From Thalassobaculum_A sp040219215 (GTDB lineage: Bacteria > Pseudomonadota > Alphaproteobacteria > Thalassobaculales > Thalassobaculaceae), in NCBI RefSeq assembly GCF_040219215.1, contig NZ_JAVJSX010000012.1, forward strand, positions 124,001 to 188,000: a DNA stretch of 64,000 nt. Direction: 5' to 3'. This document shows positions 32,901 to 41,357 of this stretch, piece after piece (the stretch's first letter is position 1; each line of letters begins with the position of its first letter). The notes under the pieces were generated by a model. The model saw nothing but the letters and a program-made list of their open reading frames with translations, was not told where the DNA came from and ran no database searches. The position numbers were made by a program, and so were the translations under genes.

Positions 32901-33058
32901 CTAACCCACCGCCGGCTCCTTGGCCGGCGGGCGAGCCAACAGGCTCGAGGCCGCCGGAGTGGTGGCGTAGTCGACCATCCCGAACACCGCCGCGAACAGG
33001 AACAGCAGGTTGGCGTCGTTGCCCACCTGCATCACCAGTACGACGCTGAATAAGCTCG
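32901..33058 (-). pseudogene. Fragment of an MFS transporter
   Basis: On the minus strand a frame of about 52 codons reads SLFSVVLVMQVGNDANLLFL then FAAVFGMVDYATTPAASSLLAR, which is the start of the final helices of an MFS transporter (AVFG-DYA is a recurrent MFS pattern). A stop codon lies just upstream, no start is available, and the sequence after SLLAR (PPAKEPAVG then stop) no longer resembles the family. The fragment is therefore broken on both sides. The rest of the 32888-33208 gap shows no gene. Confidence 0.55.
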
Positions 33059-33208
33059 CCGAGGCCGCCACCGGTTGTAGCCTGCAACATGAATTTCATT
33101 CATGTCGACCTGAACCGAACTCGTTGGAATCCCACCACCGCTATCGCCAATTCTTCGTCATCGATCATTGCCGGTCACCGGCCGGCTGCGACAACGAGGA
33201 AGTGAGCC

Positions 33209-34096
33209 ATGAGCGTACAGACAGCGAACCGGGCCACCCCTGCCCCGGCCTCCGGGCTTTCGAGCCGCTCTGCATTCGCCGGCGTCGAGGCCGCGCTGAC
33301 CTTCATCACGCCGTCGGACACCAAGCCGGTGTTCCAGAGCTCGGCGTTCACCGGTGGAGCGCCGCGGGTGTTCTTCGAGACCGAACACCACACTGTGCCG
33401 ATCCGCGACATGCGTCCGATCGCCGGATCGCTGTCCCTGGACCGCGAAGGCTTCGAGCTGCTCCGCCACGAGACCACGGTCCAGGATCTGTACGACGATG
33501 CGGCTATCGAGGGGCCGTACTACCGCGAGATCGAGGCGATGCTGCGCAACGCCCTGGGCGCCAGCAAGGTCGTGATCTTCGACGCGACCCGGCGGTCCGA
33601 CAACGGCCCCGGCGCCGCCAATCCCGACGGCGCGCGCGGCCCGGCCGCCCGGGTGCATGTCGACTACACCGAGAAGAGTGGCCCCCAGCGGGTCAAGGAC
33701 CTGCTGGGCGAGGACGAGGCCGAGCGTCTGGCGCAGAACGGCGCCCGTATCATCCAGATCAATGTCTGGCGTCCGATCCGCGGCCCGGTCGAACGCTCAC
33801 CCCTGGCGCTGGCCGATGCGTCCAGCGTCCCGTCGGAAGATCTGGTCGCCACCGACCAGGTGTTTCCGAACCGGGTCGGCGAGATCTACCATCTGGCCCA
33901 CAACCCGGAGCACCGCTGGTACTACGCGCCGTGGATGACCGCTGACGAAGTGCTGCTGATAAAGGGGTGGGACAGCCTGAACGACGGTCGTGCCCGGTTT
34001 ACCCCGCACGGCGCCTTCAACCAGCCGGACACGCCGGCCACCGCGGCTCCGCGGGAAAGCATCGAGGTCCGGACACTGGTGATCATCGAGAACTGA
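33209..34096 (+). CDS. CmcJ/NvfI family oxygenase
   Basis: 295 residues. The tract FFETEHHTVPIRDMRP, HETTVQDLYDD, VVIFDATRR and especially AARVHVDYTEKSGPQRV, IIQINVWRPIRGPV and KGWDSLNDGRARFTPHGAF match the CmcJ/NvfI family. The HxD in VHVDYT and the late H in TPHGAF fit the iron facial triad of 2-oxoglutarate-dependent enzymes. Known members modify beta-lactam or meroterpenoid substrates; here no biosynthetic partner is visible. It is followed by a strong terminator-like hairpin. Confidence 0.88.
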   Translation: MSVQTANRATPAPASGLSSRSAFAGVEAALTFITPSDTKPVFQSSAFTGGAPRVFFETEHHTVPIRDMRPIAGSLSLDREGFELLRHETTVQDLYDDAAIEGPYYREIEAMLRNALGASKVVIFDATRRSDNGPGAANPDGARGPAARVHVDYTEKSGPQRVKDLLGEDEAERLAQNGARIIQINVWRPIRGPVERSPLALADASSVPSEDLVATDQVFPNRVGEIYHLAHNPEHRWYYAPWMTADEVLLIKGWDSLNDGRARFTPHGAFNQPDTPATAAPRESIEVRTLVIIEN

Positions 34097-34112
34097 TCGC
34101 TACGCCCTGATG

Positions 34113-34145
34113 CCCCGCCTCGGTCAGCCGACGACCGGGGCGGGG
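34113..34145 (+). terminator. Strong hairpin after the CmcJ/NvfI gene
   Basis: Arms CCCCGCCTCGGTC (34113-34125) and GACCGGGGCGGGG (34133-34145), 13 pairs including one T-G wobble, with a seven-base loop, 16 bases after the stop. T-rich sequence after it is weak. Confidence 0.7.
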
Positions 34146-34288
34146 TGCTGTATGGATGGCCCGTCGAGAGGCCCAGGATCAAAGCATCGGCCCGTTAACC
34201 ATATGCGCTAACGAATTCTCTAAGAATACGCGGTACCTCAGTGCTGACGGTATGATGCCGAGGCGCCGCAACGAGAGAGTTCACGCCT

Positions 34289-36382
34289 GTGTCTATTTCG
34301 GCCATGCGCTCGAAGAAGAACGGCGAATCACGCAGCGTTTCTCGGCGACGTCTTTCTTTTCCAGTGTTCGGCATCGCGTCCCTGGCGCTAAGCGTCATCG
34401 GCTTCGTTCTGGTTCTTGTCTACGTCAATTCAGGAGTATCGGAGCGCGCGGCCGCGACCTGCCAAGCCAGCATCCGGCTGGCGTCGGAGCACTTGCTTCG
34501 GGTGACCGAGAACACCGACCGCATGCTTCGGGGGGTCTCGACATGGCTGCGGTTGAACCCCGAGGCGGATTTTCGCACCGATAAGACGCTGCTGGCGTTG
34601 GCCACAGTGATGAATGTCGACCCCAACGAGACATTCGCCTTCGCCGTCATCGACTCAAGCGGCGATGCCTGGCTGCTCGACGAGACGCTCGCCGGACGCC
34701 CGTTCGACATCACCAGCCGTCCCTACTTCCCGTCCATCGCATCCGCCGAGATCGGGCGGATCGCCTATGGCCCAAGGACCACCAACGCGAACACCGGCAG
34801 CGATACCCTCCCGGTGTTTCTCAAGACCCGGCACGGTGGCCAGAGCATTACGGTCTCGACCGCGATCTCCGCCACTCGGATCGATACGGTTCTCAGGGAT
34901 CTCACGCGATCCGATCAGTTCTCGACATCGATCGTCAGGAATGACGAAGCCGTGTTCTCGTCAGGACACGCTACTCACCGGCCCCCCGTCGGCCCCCGCT
35001 ATGAAAAATGGCTGGCTGGCCGGACCGAAAGCGATGTCCGGGACGTGTTCGTTCAAGACAAACTCGACTCAGTCGACTGCGCGCAGACGATACCGCACCT
35101 GCCATTTGTCACCATCGCCCGGGTCGACAAGATCAGCGTGCTCGACCATTGGTTTCTCTACCTTATCGGTGTGGCGACACTGACGGTAATTACCGGTGGA
35201 CTTGCGGTTTGGTCCACTCGGACGATCGGAAAGCTGCTCAGCGAGCTCGAGCACGAACATAGCGCGTTGCAGAAGAACGAACGTCTCCTGAGCGCAACAT
35301 TTCATCATGCCGGAGTCGGGATCGCGAATATTGGACTGGATGGAAAGTTCTTGATGGTCAACGAGCGGTTCTCAAAGATCGTCGACCATGAACCATCTTC
35401 ACTTCTGTCGATGTCGTTCGACGACATCACGCACCCCGAAGATCGCGCCGCCAGCCATAAAGGCGTGCGGGATTTGCTGAATGGAGTGCGACGCACCTAC
35501 GTCGCGGAAAAACGGTACATTGGATCTCATGGCGACATTGTCTGGACCCAACTGACGGGTGCATTGCTCACCAAAGAGGACGGCAGCCCGGACTACTTCA
35601 TTTCGGTGATCGAAGATATTTCCGATCGCCGCCGAGCTCAGGAGAGCCTTCGGCTGGCGTTGGTCGATGCTGAACGCGCCAACCAAGCGAAGTCGGAGTT
35701 TCTGGCCACCATCAGCCACGAGTTCCGGACACCGCTCAATGCGATTTCCGGATTCTCCGAGATGCTCGCCTGCCGTTACTTCGGGGACCTCGGTTCGCCG
35801 AAGTATGAAGAATATGCCCACAACATCTGGTCCAGCAGCCAACATCTCCTGCAACTCGTCAACGCCACTCTCGACCTGTCGAGTGCCGAAGCCGGCAATC
35901 CGGCGCTGACCATCGAGCCGGTGGATATCGCCGAGATCGTCGACGACTGCGTTCGCAGCCTCACCGTCGAGTTCGAGCGAGTCGGAATCACGACGTCGGT
36001 CAGCGTTCAACCTGACCGCCCACCCCTGCACGCCGATGCCGGTGCTATCCGTCAGATCTTGCTGAATTTGCTGTCCAACGCCGTCAAGGCGACACCGTCG
36101 GGCGGATCGATCTCCGTCCGGGTCGAAGCGAACTCTGACAAACACGTCCTGGTCGTCAGCGATACCGGGATGGGGGTGCCCGAGCATCTTGTGGACCGTA
36201 TGACCGACCCGTTTACCGTCATCGGCGGCAACGCCTACCATTCCCGCGACGGCAAGGGCCTCGGCCTGGCAATCGTCAAGTCGCTGGTCCAACGTCACCG
36301 CGGCGACCTGAGGATCGAGAGCCGCATGGGCGAAGGCCTTACGGTCACCTTTGAGCTCCCGTCATCGTCGCTAGCACCGTAG
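34289..36382 (+). CDS. Membrane sensor histidine kinase: Cache-like periplasmic domain, PAS, HisKA, HATPase
   Basis: 697 residues from a GTG at 34289 (the ATG at 34304 is an alternative five codons later; neither has a convincing Shine-Dalgarno sequence, but GAGAGA lies nearer the GTG). TM1 is at about 25-47 and TM2 at about 288-310; the 240-residue periplasmic part between resembles a double Cache domain (FAVIDSSGDAWLLDETLAGRPFDITSRPYF). A PAS domain with PAC follows (about 335-450), then HisKA with H477 in ISHEFRTPLNAI and HATPase boxes NLLSNAVKAT, DTGMGVPEHL, GKGLGLAIVKSL. It is an orphan kinase: no response regulator adjoins it. Confidence 0.9.
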   Translation: MSISAMRSKKNGESRSVSRRRLSFPVFGIASLALSVIGFVLVLVYVNSGVSERAAATCQASIRLASEHLLRVTENTDRMLRGVSTWLRLNPEADFRTDKTLLALATVMNVDPNETFAFAVIDSSGDAWLLDETLAGRPFDITSRPYFPSIASAEIGRIAYGPRTTNANTGSDTLPVFLKTRHGGQSITVSTAISATRIDTVLRDLTRSDQFSTSIVRNDEAVFSSGHATHRPPVGPRYEKWLAGRTESDVRDVFVQDKLDSVDCAQTIPHLPFVTIARVDKISVLDHWFLYLIGVATLTVITGGLAVWSTRTIGKLLSELEHEHSALQKNERLLSATFHHAGVGIANIGLDGKFLMVNERFSKIVDHEPSSLLSMSFDDITHPEDRAASHKGVRDLLNGVRRTYVAEKRYIGSHGDIVWTQLTGALLTKEDGSPDYFISVIEDISDRRRAQESLRLALVDAERANQAKSEFLATISHEFRTPLNAISGFSEMLACRYFGDLGSPKYEEYAHNIWSSSQHLLQLVNATLDLSSAEAGNPALTIEPVDIAEIVDDCVRSLTVEFERVGITTSVSVQPDRPPLHADAGAIRQILLNLLSNAVKATPSGGSISVRVEANSDKHVLVVSDTGMGVPEHLVDRMTDPFTVIGGNAYHSRDGKGLGLAIVKSLVQRHRGDLRIESRMGEGLTVTFELPSSSLAP

Positions 36383-36430
36383 CCGCACGGCATCGGTCCT
36401 GGTCGCGATCGAACCTGATTTCGGCGCCCT

Positions 36431-36471
36431 GGCACCCCGCCCCGATCTATCGATGCCCGAGGCGGGGTGGC
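36431..36471. terminator. Terminator-like hairpin between convergent genes
   Basis: GGCACCCCGCC (36431-36441) pairs with GGCGGGGTGGC (36461-36471) with one mismatch. It lies between the sensor kinase (36382) and the convergent gene ending at 36495, so it can serve both. Confidence 0.55.
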
Positions 36472-36494
36472 AGAGATGGACGGCGTCCGATGAT

Positions 36495-37253
36495 CTAGGC
36501 CGCCACGGTCCGGGACGCATTGTCGCCGGACGCGTCAAACAAGGTCAGACCCTTGTCCATGAACGCCAGAGCATCGTGGACGATCATTAAGGGCGGGTGG
36601 TAGCCGAACCACATCGGGACGTCGGCGCCACGGTGATGCCAGACGATGCCCGGCTCCAGGATCGACAACCGATAACGCTGGCCGACGCCTTTGCGCATCA
36701 CCGCCTCGGGCATCATCGCGAACACATGATCGACGCCCCAGCACTCGACGGCGATCGCCCGGCCGAGCAGCGGCAGAAGCGGAACCAGCGTGCGGCTCAG
36801 CGGCGTGCCGCGATGATGCTTGGACACCCAGATCCCGCCCGAGAATCCGACCATCCCCCGCATCGCGTCAAACCACTGGTGCGCACCGGGGCTTTCAATG
36901 CGCAAATGATCGTCGGACCCGTCAAAGTATAGTCCCGGCCCTTCCATCACATCGGCCATGGTCGGGTGCGCATCGAACAACCCACACGCATAGGTGCCGA
37001 TCTTCTGACCCTGGTACTTGACGATGATGCATGTGCCCCGCGAGGCACGAGTAAAGCGATTGTCGTAAGCACCGAACGTGTAGCCGCCATCCCGATCCAC
37101 CTGACCGAAGGCCTGGAAATCTCCGTGGACCGACAGCGTCACGGCATAGGTGTCGGCGAGGCTGACCCGCGCTTGCCGCAACAGCTTACGCAGCAGGTAT
37201 GACCCTTCGCGCTCGATGTCGGTCTTGCGGATGACAGGTGTCTGGTGTTTCAT
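36495..37253 (-). CDS. Unknown protein with a possible GNAT-like (N-acyl amino acid synthase) fold
   Basis: 252 residues, start at 37253 supported by GGAGGAAATTCG before the ATG. No family is recognised with confidence. Features suggestive of a GNAT fold are FTRASRGTCIIVKYQGQKIGTYACGLFD (two strands) and GGIWVSKHHRGTPLSRTLVPLLPLLGRAIAVECWGVDHVFAM, like motif A with its strand-loop-helix and the following strand. This arrangement is like FeeM/autoinducer-synthase relatives, but similarity is weak. It is divergent from a DMT transporter. Confidence 0.6.
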   Translation of the reverse strand: MKHQTPVIRKTDIEREGSYLLRKLLRQARVSLADTYAVTLSVHGDFQAFGQVDRDGGYTFGAYDNRFTRASRGTCIIVKYQGQKIGTYACGLFDAHPTMADVMEGPGLYFDGSDDHLRIESPGAHQWFDAMRGMVGFSGGIWVSKHHRGTPLSRTLVPLLPLLGRAIAVECWGVDHVFAMMPEAVMRKGVGQRYRLSILEPGIVWHHRGADVPMWFGYHPPLMIVHDALAFMDKGLTLFDASGDNASRTVAA

Positions 37254-37407
37254 CGAATTTCCTCCGTTAGTTGTCACCTCCATTGGTGATCCCTCACTTT
37301 ACGGGGGAGTGATCCGAAACGACGATTCGTCGATTGGTGGTTGCGGGAACGACCGTCGCGTTTTCGGACCACAACGTCCTTGGACCCGCCGCAGAAGGCC
37401 GCCGCAT

Positions 37408-38289
37408 ATGAAGGACTGGTGGAGCGTTCAATCCGATGTGTTCAAAGGCTCGGTTTGCCTGGCTGCGGCGGGTGCCGCGTTCGTCGGCATCAACGCCATC
37501 GTCCACAGCGTCGGTCGCACGATCCCGCCGTTCCAATTGGCGTTTCTGCAGCAGGTAGTCGTGCTCCTGCTGGTCGCCCCTGGAATCCTCGCCAAGGGCC
37601 TCGGCGTCATGCGGACCAAGACCCCGGCCCTGCATATCTGCCGGTGCCTAGCGACCGGCGTCGCGATCTTCAGCGGGTTCGTGGCCATGGCCAATCTGCC
37701 GGTCTCCGAGACCACCGCCCTGCTGTTCTCGCGCATGGTGTTCACGGCGGCCCTCGCGACTTGGTTCCTGAAGGAGGCGATCGGGGCCGCATCCTGGTTG
37801 CGGATCACCATCGCGGGTGTCGGTGTGATTCTGGTGCTGTCGCCCGATGCGTCTTCGCTCAATGTTTACGGATTCGCCGCGATTGTCTCCGCGCTGGCGA
37901 TCTCGATCACCATGCTGCTGATCCGGGCGATGAAGGAGGAGACCGCAGAGGCCATCGTCGGCTGGCAGGCTGCCGGGCTGGTTCTGTTGTTTGGCGGCCC
38001 TGCCATCATCTTCTGGGTCCCACTCGATGGCCGTGGAGCGATCGCCTGCGTATCGGTCGGTGTCCTGTTATGGCTGGCGCAACACCTCAACGTCCTGGCA
38101 TACCGCTACGCTGCCGCTGGGGCCATCCAGCCGGCGGAGGCAAGCCGGTTGGTCATCGCGTTAGCGATTGACGGGCTGTTATTCGGTACTATCCCCTCGA
38201 TGACGGTGATCGGGGGCGTGGCCCTCATCCTGATGGCAGCCGGGTTCGGACGGATCGTTTGGCGCCGGAGACGCATGGAGAACGCCTGA
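37408..38289 (+). CDS. EamA/DMT-superfamily transporter
   Basis: 293 residues with ten predicted helices in two EamA repeats: the first begins FKGSVCLAAAGAAFVGINAIVHSVGR, the second LNVYGFAAIVSALAISITMLLIRAMKEETAEAIVGWQ. A basic C-terminus (FGRIVWRRRRMENA) follows the last helix. It ends two bases before the HTH gene's start. Metabolite efflux is the family's usual role; the substrate is unknown, though divergence from the GNAT-like gene hints at a product of that enzyme (inference). Confidence 0.9.
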   Translation: MKDWWSVQSDVFKGSVCLAAAGAAFVGINAIVHSVGRTIPPFQLAFLQQVVVLLLVAPGILAKGLGVMRTKTPALHICRCLATGVAIFSGFVAMANLPVSETTALLFSRMVFTAALATWFLKEAIGAASWLRITIAGVGVILVLSPDASSLNVYGFAAIVSALAISITMLLIRAMKEETAEAIVGWQAAGLVLLFGGPAIIFWVPLDGRGAIACVSVGVLLWLAQHLNVLAYRYAAAGAIQPAEASRLVIALAIDGLLFGTIPSMTVIGGVALILMAAGFGRIVWRRRRMENA

Positions 38290-38290
38290 G

Positions 38291-38941
38291 ATGACGCGGG
38301 AGTTGACTGGGCGAGATCTCCACGAAGCCGCGCGAAAGCTGAAACTGTCCCAGAAGGACATCGCCAAGGCGACCGGCTTGTCGATCCGCACGGTCAACCG
38401 CGTGTTCAACACCCTGGGTCCGGTCGACGTGCGGCAGTCCACGCTGGACACCATCGCCAAGGTCGTCGGGATCGGCGCCAGCCCGGAGGGACACATACCC
38501 GACCCGCTGGTGGTGATCGACCTGCCTCCGAGCAAACTGCTGACCGCCCGCAACGACCTTCCCGACCTGTTCGCCATGCTGGAGATTGCCAGCTACACGC
38601 GCCAGAAGGCCGCCATGCTTGAACAGATGGCCAAGGTCAACGTGCACCGCACGACGTCCGTCTCGGTGCGCGACAACGATCTTTATTTCGACTGGATCGG
38701 CGACGGGATCCGCTGGGCCGGAAACCACGTCAAGGGATCGCGGGTCTTCGACCTCGCGGACGCCGCGGTCGCACGGGCTGCCGCCGAACGGTACTGGAAG
38801 GCGCTGATCACCAACGATCCGGTGTTTCAGTACGTGCGTACCCCGCTCGGGCTGGAGTTCATGGCCCTCACCATCGCCACCGATACCCGGACGCTTCCCG
38901 GTCTCGTGACGATCACCGCGCTCGGCCGCCCGCAGTTTTAG
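38291..38941 (+). CDS. HTH protein with PAS_5-like C-terminal domain
   Basis: 216 residues. The N-terminal HTH is HEAARKLKLSQKDIAKATGLSIRTVNRVFNTLGPV, like XRE or sigma-region-4 folds. The C-terminal part, DNDLYFDWIGDGIRWAGNHVKGSRVFDL then AAAERYWKALITNDPVFQYVRTPLGLEFMALTIATD, looks like the PAS_5 domain common in Rhodospirillales. It starts two bases after the EamA transporter gene, so it may be co-transcribed with it and may regulate it. Family identity is tentative. Confidence 0.72.
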   Translation: MTRELTGRDLHEAARKLKLSQKDIAKATGLSIRTVNRVFNTLGPVDVRQSTLDTIAKVVGIGASPEGHIPDPLVVIDLPPSKLLTARNDLPDLFAMLEIASYTRQKAAMLEQMAKVNVHRTTSVSVRDNDLYFDWIGDGIRWAGNHVKGSRVFDLADAAVARAAAERYWKALITNDPVFQYVRTPLGLEFMALTIATDTRTLPGLVTITALGRPQF

Positions 38942-38964
38942 ATTCCAACCACCAGAAGAAAAAC

Positions 38965-38978
38965 ACGCCAATTGGCGT
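38965..38978. terminator. Perfect 14-base palindrome ACGCCAATTGGCGT
   Basis: Flanked by GAAGAAAAAC upstream and TTCTTGTATT downstream, 23 bases after the HTH gene's stop. A five-base stem with loop AATT followed by a T-rich run makes a weak intrinsic terminator; it could also be an operator. Confidence 0.45.
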
Positions 38979-39054
38979 TTCTTGTATTCTCGTACGTCGT
39001 CTTGATGGTGTAATACTTCGCGCGTGAGGTGTGGATCATCCGGGACGGAAACGA

Positions 39055-39894
39055 ATGCAGACCCAACAGACGGACTCGATCTGGGTTGACGGGAGCGGAC
39101 GCGCCGTCGCGATAGGCGCCGCCGATCGTCCTGACACCGCCGAGGACCGCATTCACGCCATGGACCGGCTCGGATGGGTCCAGGTGCGCGAGGCCGCGGA
39201 TGGTATCGAGTTCTGGGTCAACCCGCTGTCGGCCCAACAGCCGACCCTTCGCATGGCGATGAATGTGACGGCCAGCCTGCAGGACGCAGACCGCCGGCGC
39301 CCGGTGATCATCAAGGTGCACGACCGAGGCTCACGTGGGTCGCTGGTTGCCGATACGATCGACCAGATGCCGTCGTTGCTGCAGGATTCGGTTGAACTCA
39401 CGTCGCGTCCTGGATTTCCGTTGATGCAGGACCGGCTGACCGGTTGTCTGCCGACCGAGATCAACGACGACCACGTCCAGGACATGTGGAAGTTCCTGGT
39501 TTCAACTCAGTTCCGGCCGTCCGAGGAACTGCGGGAACGCGTGGAATCGTCCGACCGGCGGGCCAAGATCGTGACGGTCTGTTCCCGACGCGGCACCGTC
39601 CAGTATCTGGCCCATGATCGCCAGACTGCCCCGTTCTGGCAGCAGTCCATCGATTTCACCGGCCGGTACCTGGACGATCTGCCGCTGCCCGTTCCCCTGA
39701 AGCGGTCGCTGCGGTCCGACCTGATGACCATGCTGCTCGAACGGCAGATCGTCGTGTCCTTCGTCCGCGGCCTGCGGCGCATCACCTCGGACGCGGCACC
39801 GATCGACAGTTTCTTCCGGGTCAGCATACCGCTCCGCTGGTTCGGCGACGCGGAGGTTCGCCCAGCGCTCGTGCTGCTGGCCCCGTACGGCTGA
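39055..39894 (+). CDS. Unknown protein, C-terminal half PAS-like
   Basis: 279 residues from the ATG at 39055 (GGGACGGAA lies before it). Residues 1-60 resemble a small alpha/beta unit (MDRLGWVQVREAADGIEFWVNP). The second half, AKIVTVCSRRGTVQYLAHDRQ... FTGRYLDDLPLPVPLKRSLRSDLMTMLLERQIVVSFVRGL... FFRVSIPLRWFGDAEVRPALVLLAP, has a PAS_5-like order of elements, as does the C-terminus of the preceding HTH protein. No family is known to me. It is convergent with the substrate-binding-protein gene. Confidence 0.65.
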   Translation: MQTQQTDSIWVDGSGRAVAIGAADRPDTAEDRIHAMDRLGWVQVREAADGIEFWVNPLSAQQPTLRMAMNVTASLQDADRRRPVIIKVHDRGSRGSLVADTIDQMPSLLQDSVELTSRPGFPLMQDRLTGCLPTEINDDHVQDMWKFLVSTQFRPSEELRERVESSDRRAKIVTVCSRRGTVQYLAHDRQTAPFWQQSIDFTGRYLDDLPLPVPLKRSLRSDLMTMLLERQIVVSFVRGLRRITSDAAPIDSFFRVSIPLRWFGDAEVRPALVLLAPYG

Positions 39895-39902
39895 TCCGTC
39901 CT

Positions 39903-41333
39903 TCAGAACCGCGGCAGCGTCGCCACGTCCAGGACGCCGTCCGCACGCATTCGCCAGTCCCGGTGGACGCCCGAGAGCCCAACGAAGCGTCGGTGGTTGT
40001 AGAGGTACAGCCACGGCGGATCGTTCTGCAGCACGCCATAGCATCGCCGGTACAGCGCTTCGCGCTCGCCATCGTCCACCGTCGTCCGTGCCCGGTCGAG
40101 CAGCGTTTCGGCCTCGGAGCTATGGTAGCCCTGCCACCATGAGCCGGCGACCCGCGCGTCGATCTTCTCGTACAGCACCCGGAACGTGCTCATCGGGCTG
40201 GAATCGAAGACACACAGGTCGTGGATCTGCTTGAGCCGGACCTGGTTGGCGTAGGCGGTCCGGTCCTCGACCCGGTGCACGTTCAGCGAAACGCCGACCT
40301 CCGCCAGTTGCGACGCAACCGCCCCGGTCAGCGCCTCCGCCTCGTCCGGCAAGCGGGTCGGGCAGTCGACGTCGAGCGCCAACCCGTCACTCCAGCCGGC
40401 CTCACCCAGCAGCCGGCGCGCGGTATCGAGGTCCCGGCCGAGGGCCGACGTGTCGCCAATCGCTCCGAAATGCATCGGACTGACGAAACCGCACAACGGT
40501 TCGCCGGCACCACCGAGCACCGACTCCACCAACGCCGCCCGGTCGAGCGCGAGGTTCAAAGCCCGTCGCACCCGGGAATCCTGGAGCGGGCCACGGGCGG
40601 CGTTGAGCAGATAGATGATTGCGGTCGGCGACAAATGATCGACACAGGTGATCGTGGTCTCGCCGGCCAATCGCCCTCGCCCGGCGCCGCCGAGATCACT
40701 CGCGACCTGCGCCTTACCGGACAGCAGGGCCTCCAGGCGTTCCGTGCGATCGGCCACACACCACCACCGCAGGATCGGATTGGCCGGTTCTCCTGAAAAA
40801 TGACCGGACTCTGTCCGCACCGTTAATTGGTTTCCGGGCGCGTAGTCGTCCACTCGATACGCGCCGCAACCAACCGGCTGCCGGTCGTCGGATGCCGGCG
40901 ACAGCACGTAGCCGGATCCCAGGATGTCGAGGAGATCGGCCAACGGGCGTTCCAGCGTGATCCGAACCCGGGAACGATCAAGCGCTTCGACCCCCGCGCC
41001 GGACAGGTACTGGGCGTATACCGCCGGCGCGCCGAGCGTGGCGCCCATGTCCGGCCGGGCCATCCGGGCGATCGAATAGGCAACCGCTTCGGCATCGACC
41101 GGAGCACCGTCGTGAAAGTGCACGCCCGGCCGAACCTGGAAAGTCCAGGTCCGCGCATCGTCCGACACCGACCAACGCTCCGCCAACGCCGGCCGCCAGC
41201 GGGCATCCGGTCCGCGGCGGACCAGGGCCGAGTGCACTGCCTCAAGAATTGCGAGTGCGTCCGGATCGTCGGAACAGTCGTGCGGGTCGATCAGGTCGAC
41301 CCTTCCCTGAACGATCGTCGTCGCCTGCTGCAT
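39903..41333 (-). CDS. Family 5 extracellular-solute-binding protein lacking a signal peptide
   Basis: 476 residues. LAERWSVSDDARTWTFQVRPGVHFHDGAPVDAEAVAYSIARM is the classic DppA/OppA-family signature, with further family features such as RVRITLERPLADLLDILG and AYRVDDYAPGNQLTV. The protein begins MQQATTIVQGRVDLIDPHDC with no signal peptide or lipobox, and GGAG before the ATG makes the start firm. No permease or ATPase genes are nearby. It is 24 bases downstream of the alcohol dehydrogenase gene. It could be cytoplasmic or a decayed remnant. Confidence 0.85.
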   Translation of the reverse strand: MQQATTIVQGRVDLIDPHDCSDDPDALAILEAVHSALVRRGPDARWRPALAERWSVSDDARTWTFQVRPGVHFHDGAPVDAEAVAYSIARMARPDMGATLGAPAVYAQYLSGAGVEALDRSRVRITLERPLADLLDILGSGYVLSPASDDRQPVGCGAYRVDDYAPGNQLTVRTESGHFSGEPANPILRWWCVADRTERLEALLSGKAQVASDLGGAGRGRLAGETTITCVDHLSPTAIIYLLNAARGPLQDSRVRRALNLALDRAALVESVLGGAGEPLCGFVSPMHFGAIGDTSALGRDLDTARRLLGEAGWSDGLALDVDCPTRLPDEAEALTGAVASQLAEVGVSLNVHRVEDRTAYANQVRLKQIHDLCVFDSSPMSTFRVLYEKIDARVAGSWWQGYHSSEAETLLDRARTTVDDGEREALYRRCYGVLQNDPPWLYLYNHRRFVGLSGVHRDWRMRADGVLDVATLPRF

Positions 41334-41357
41334 TACGATCTCCGGACCTGTCCGGGA

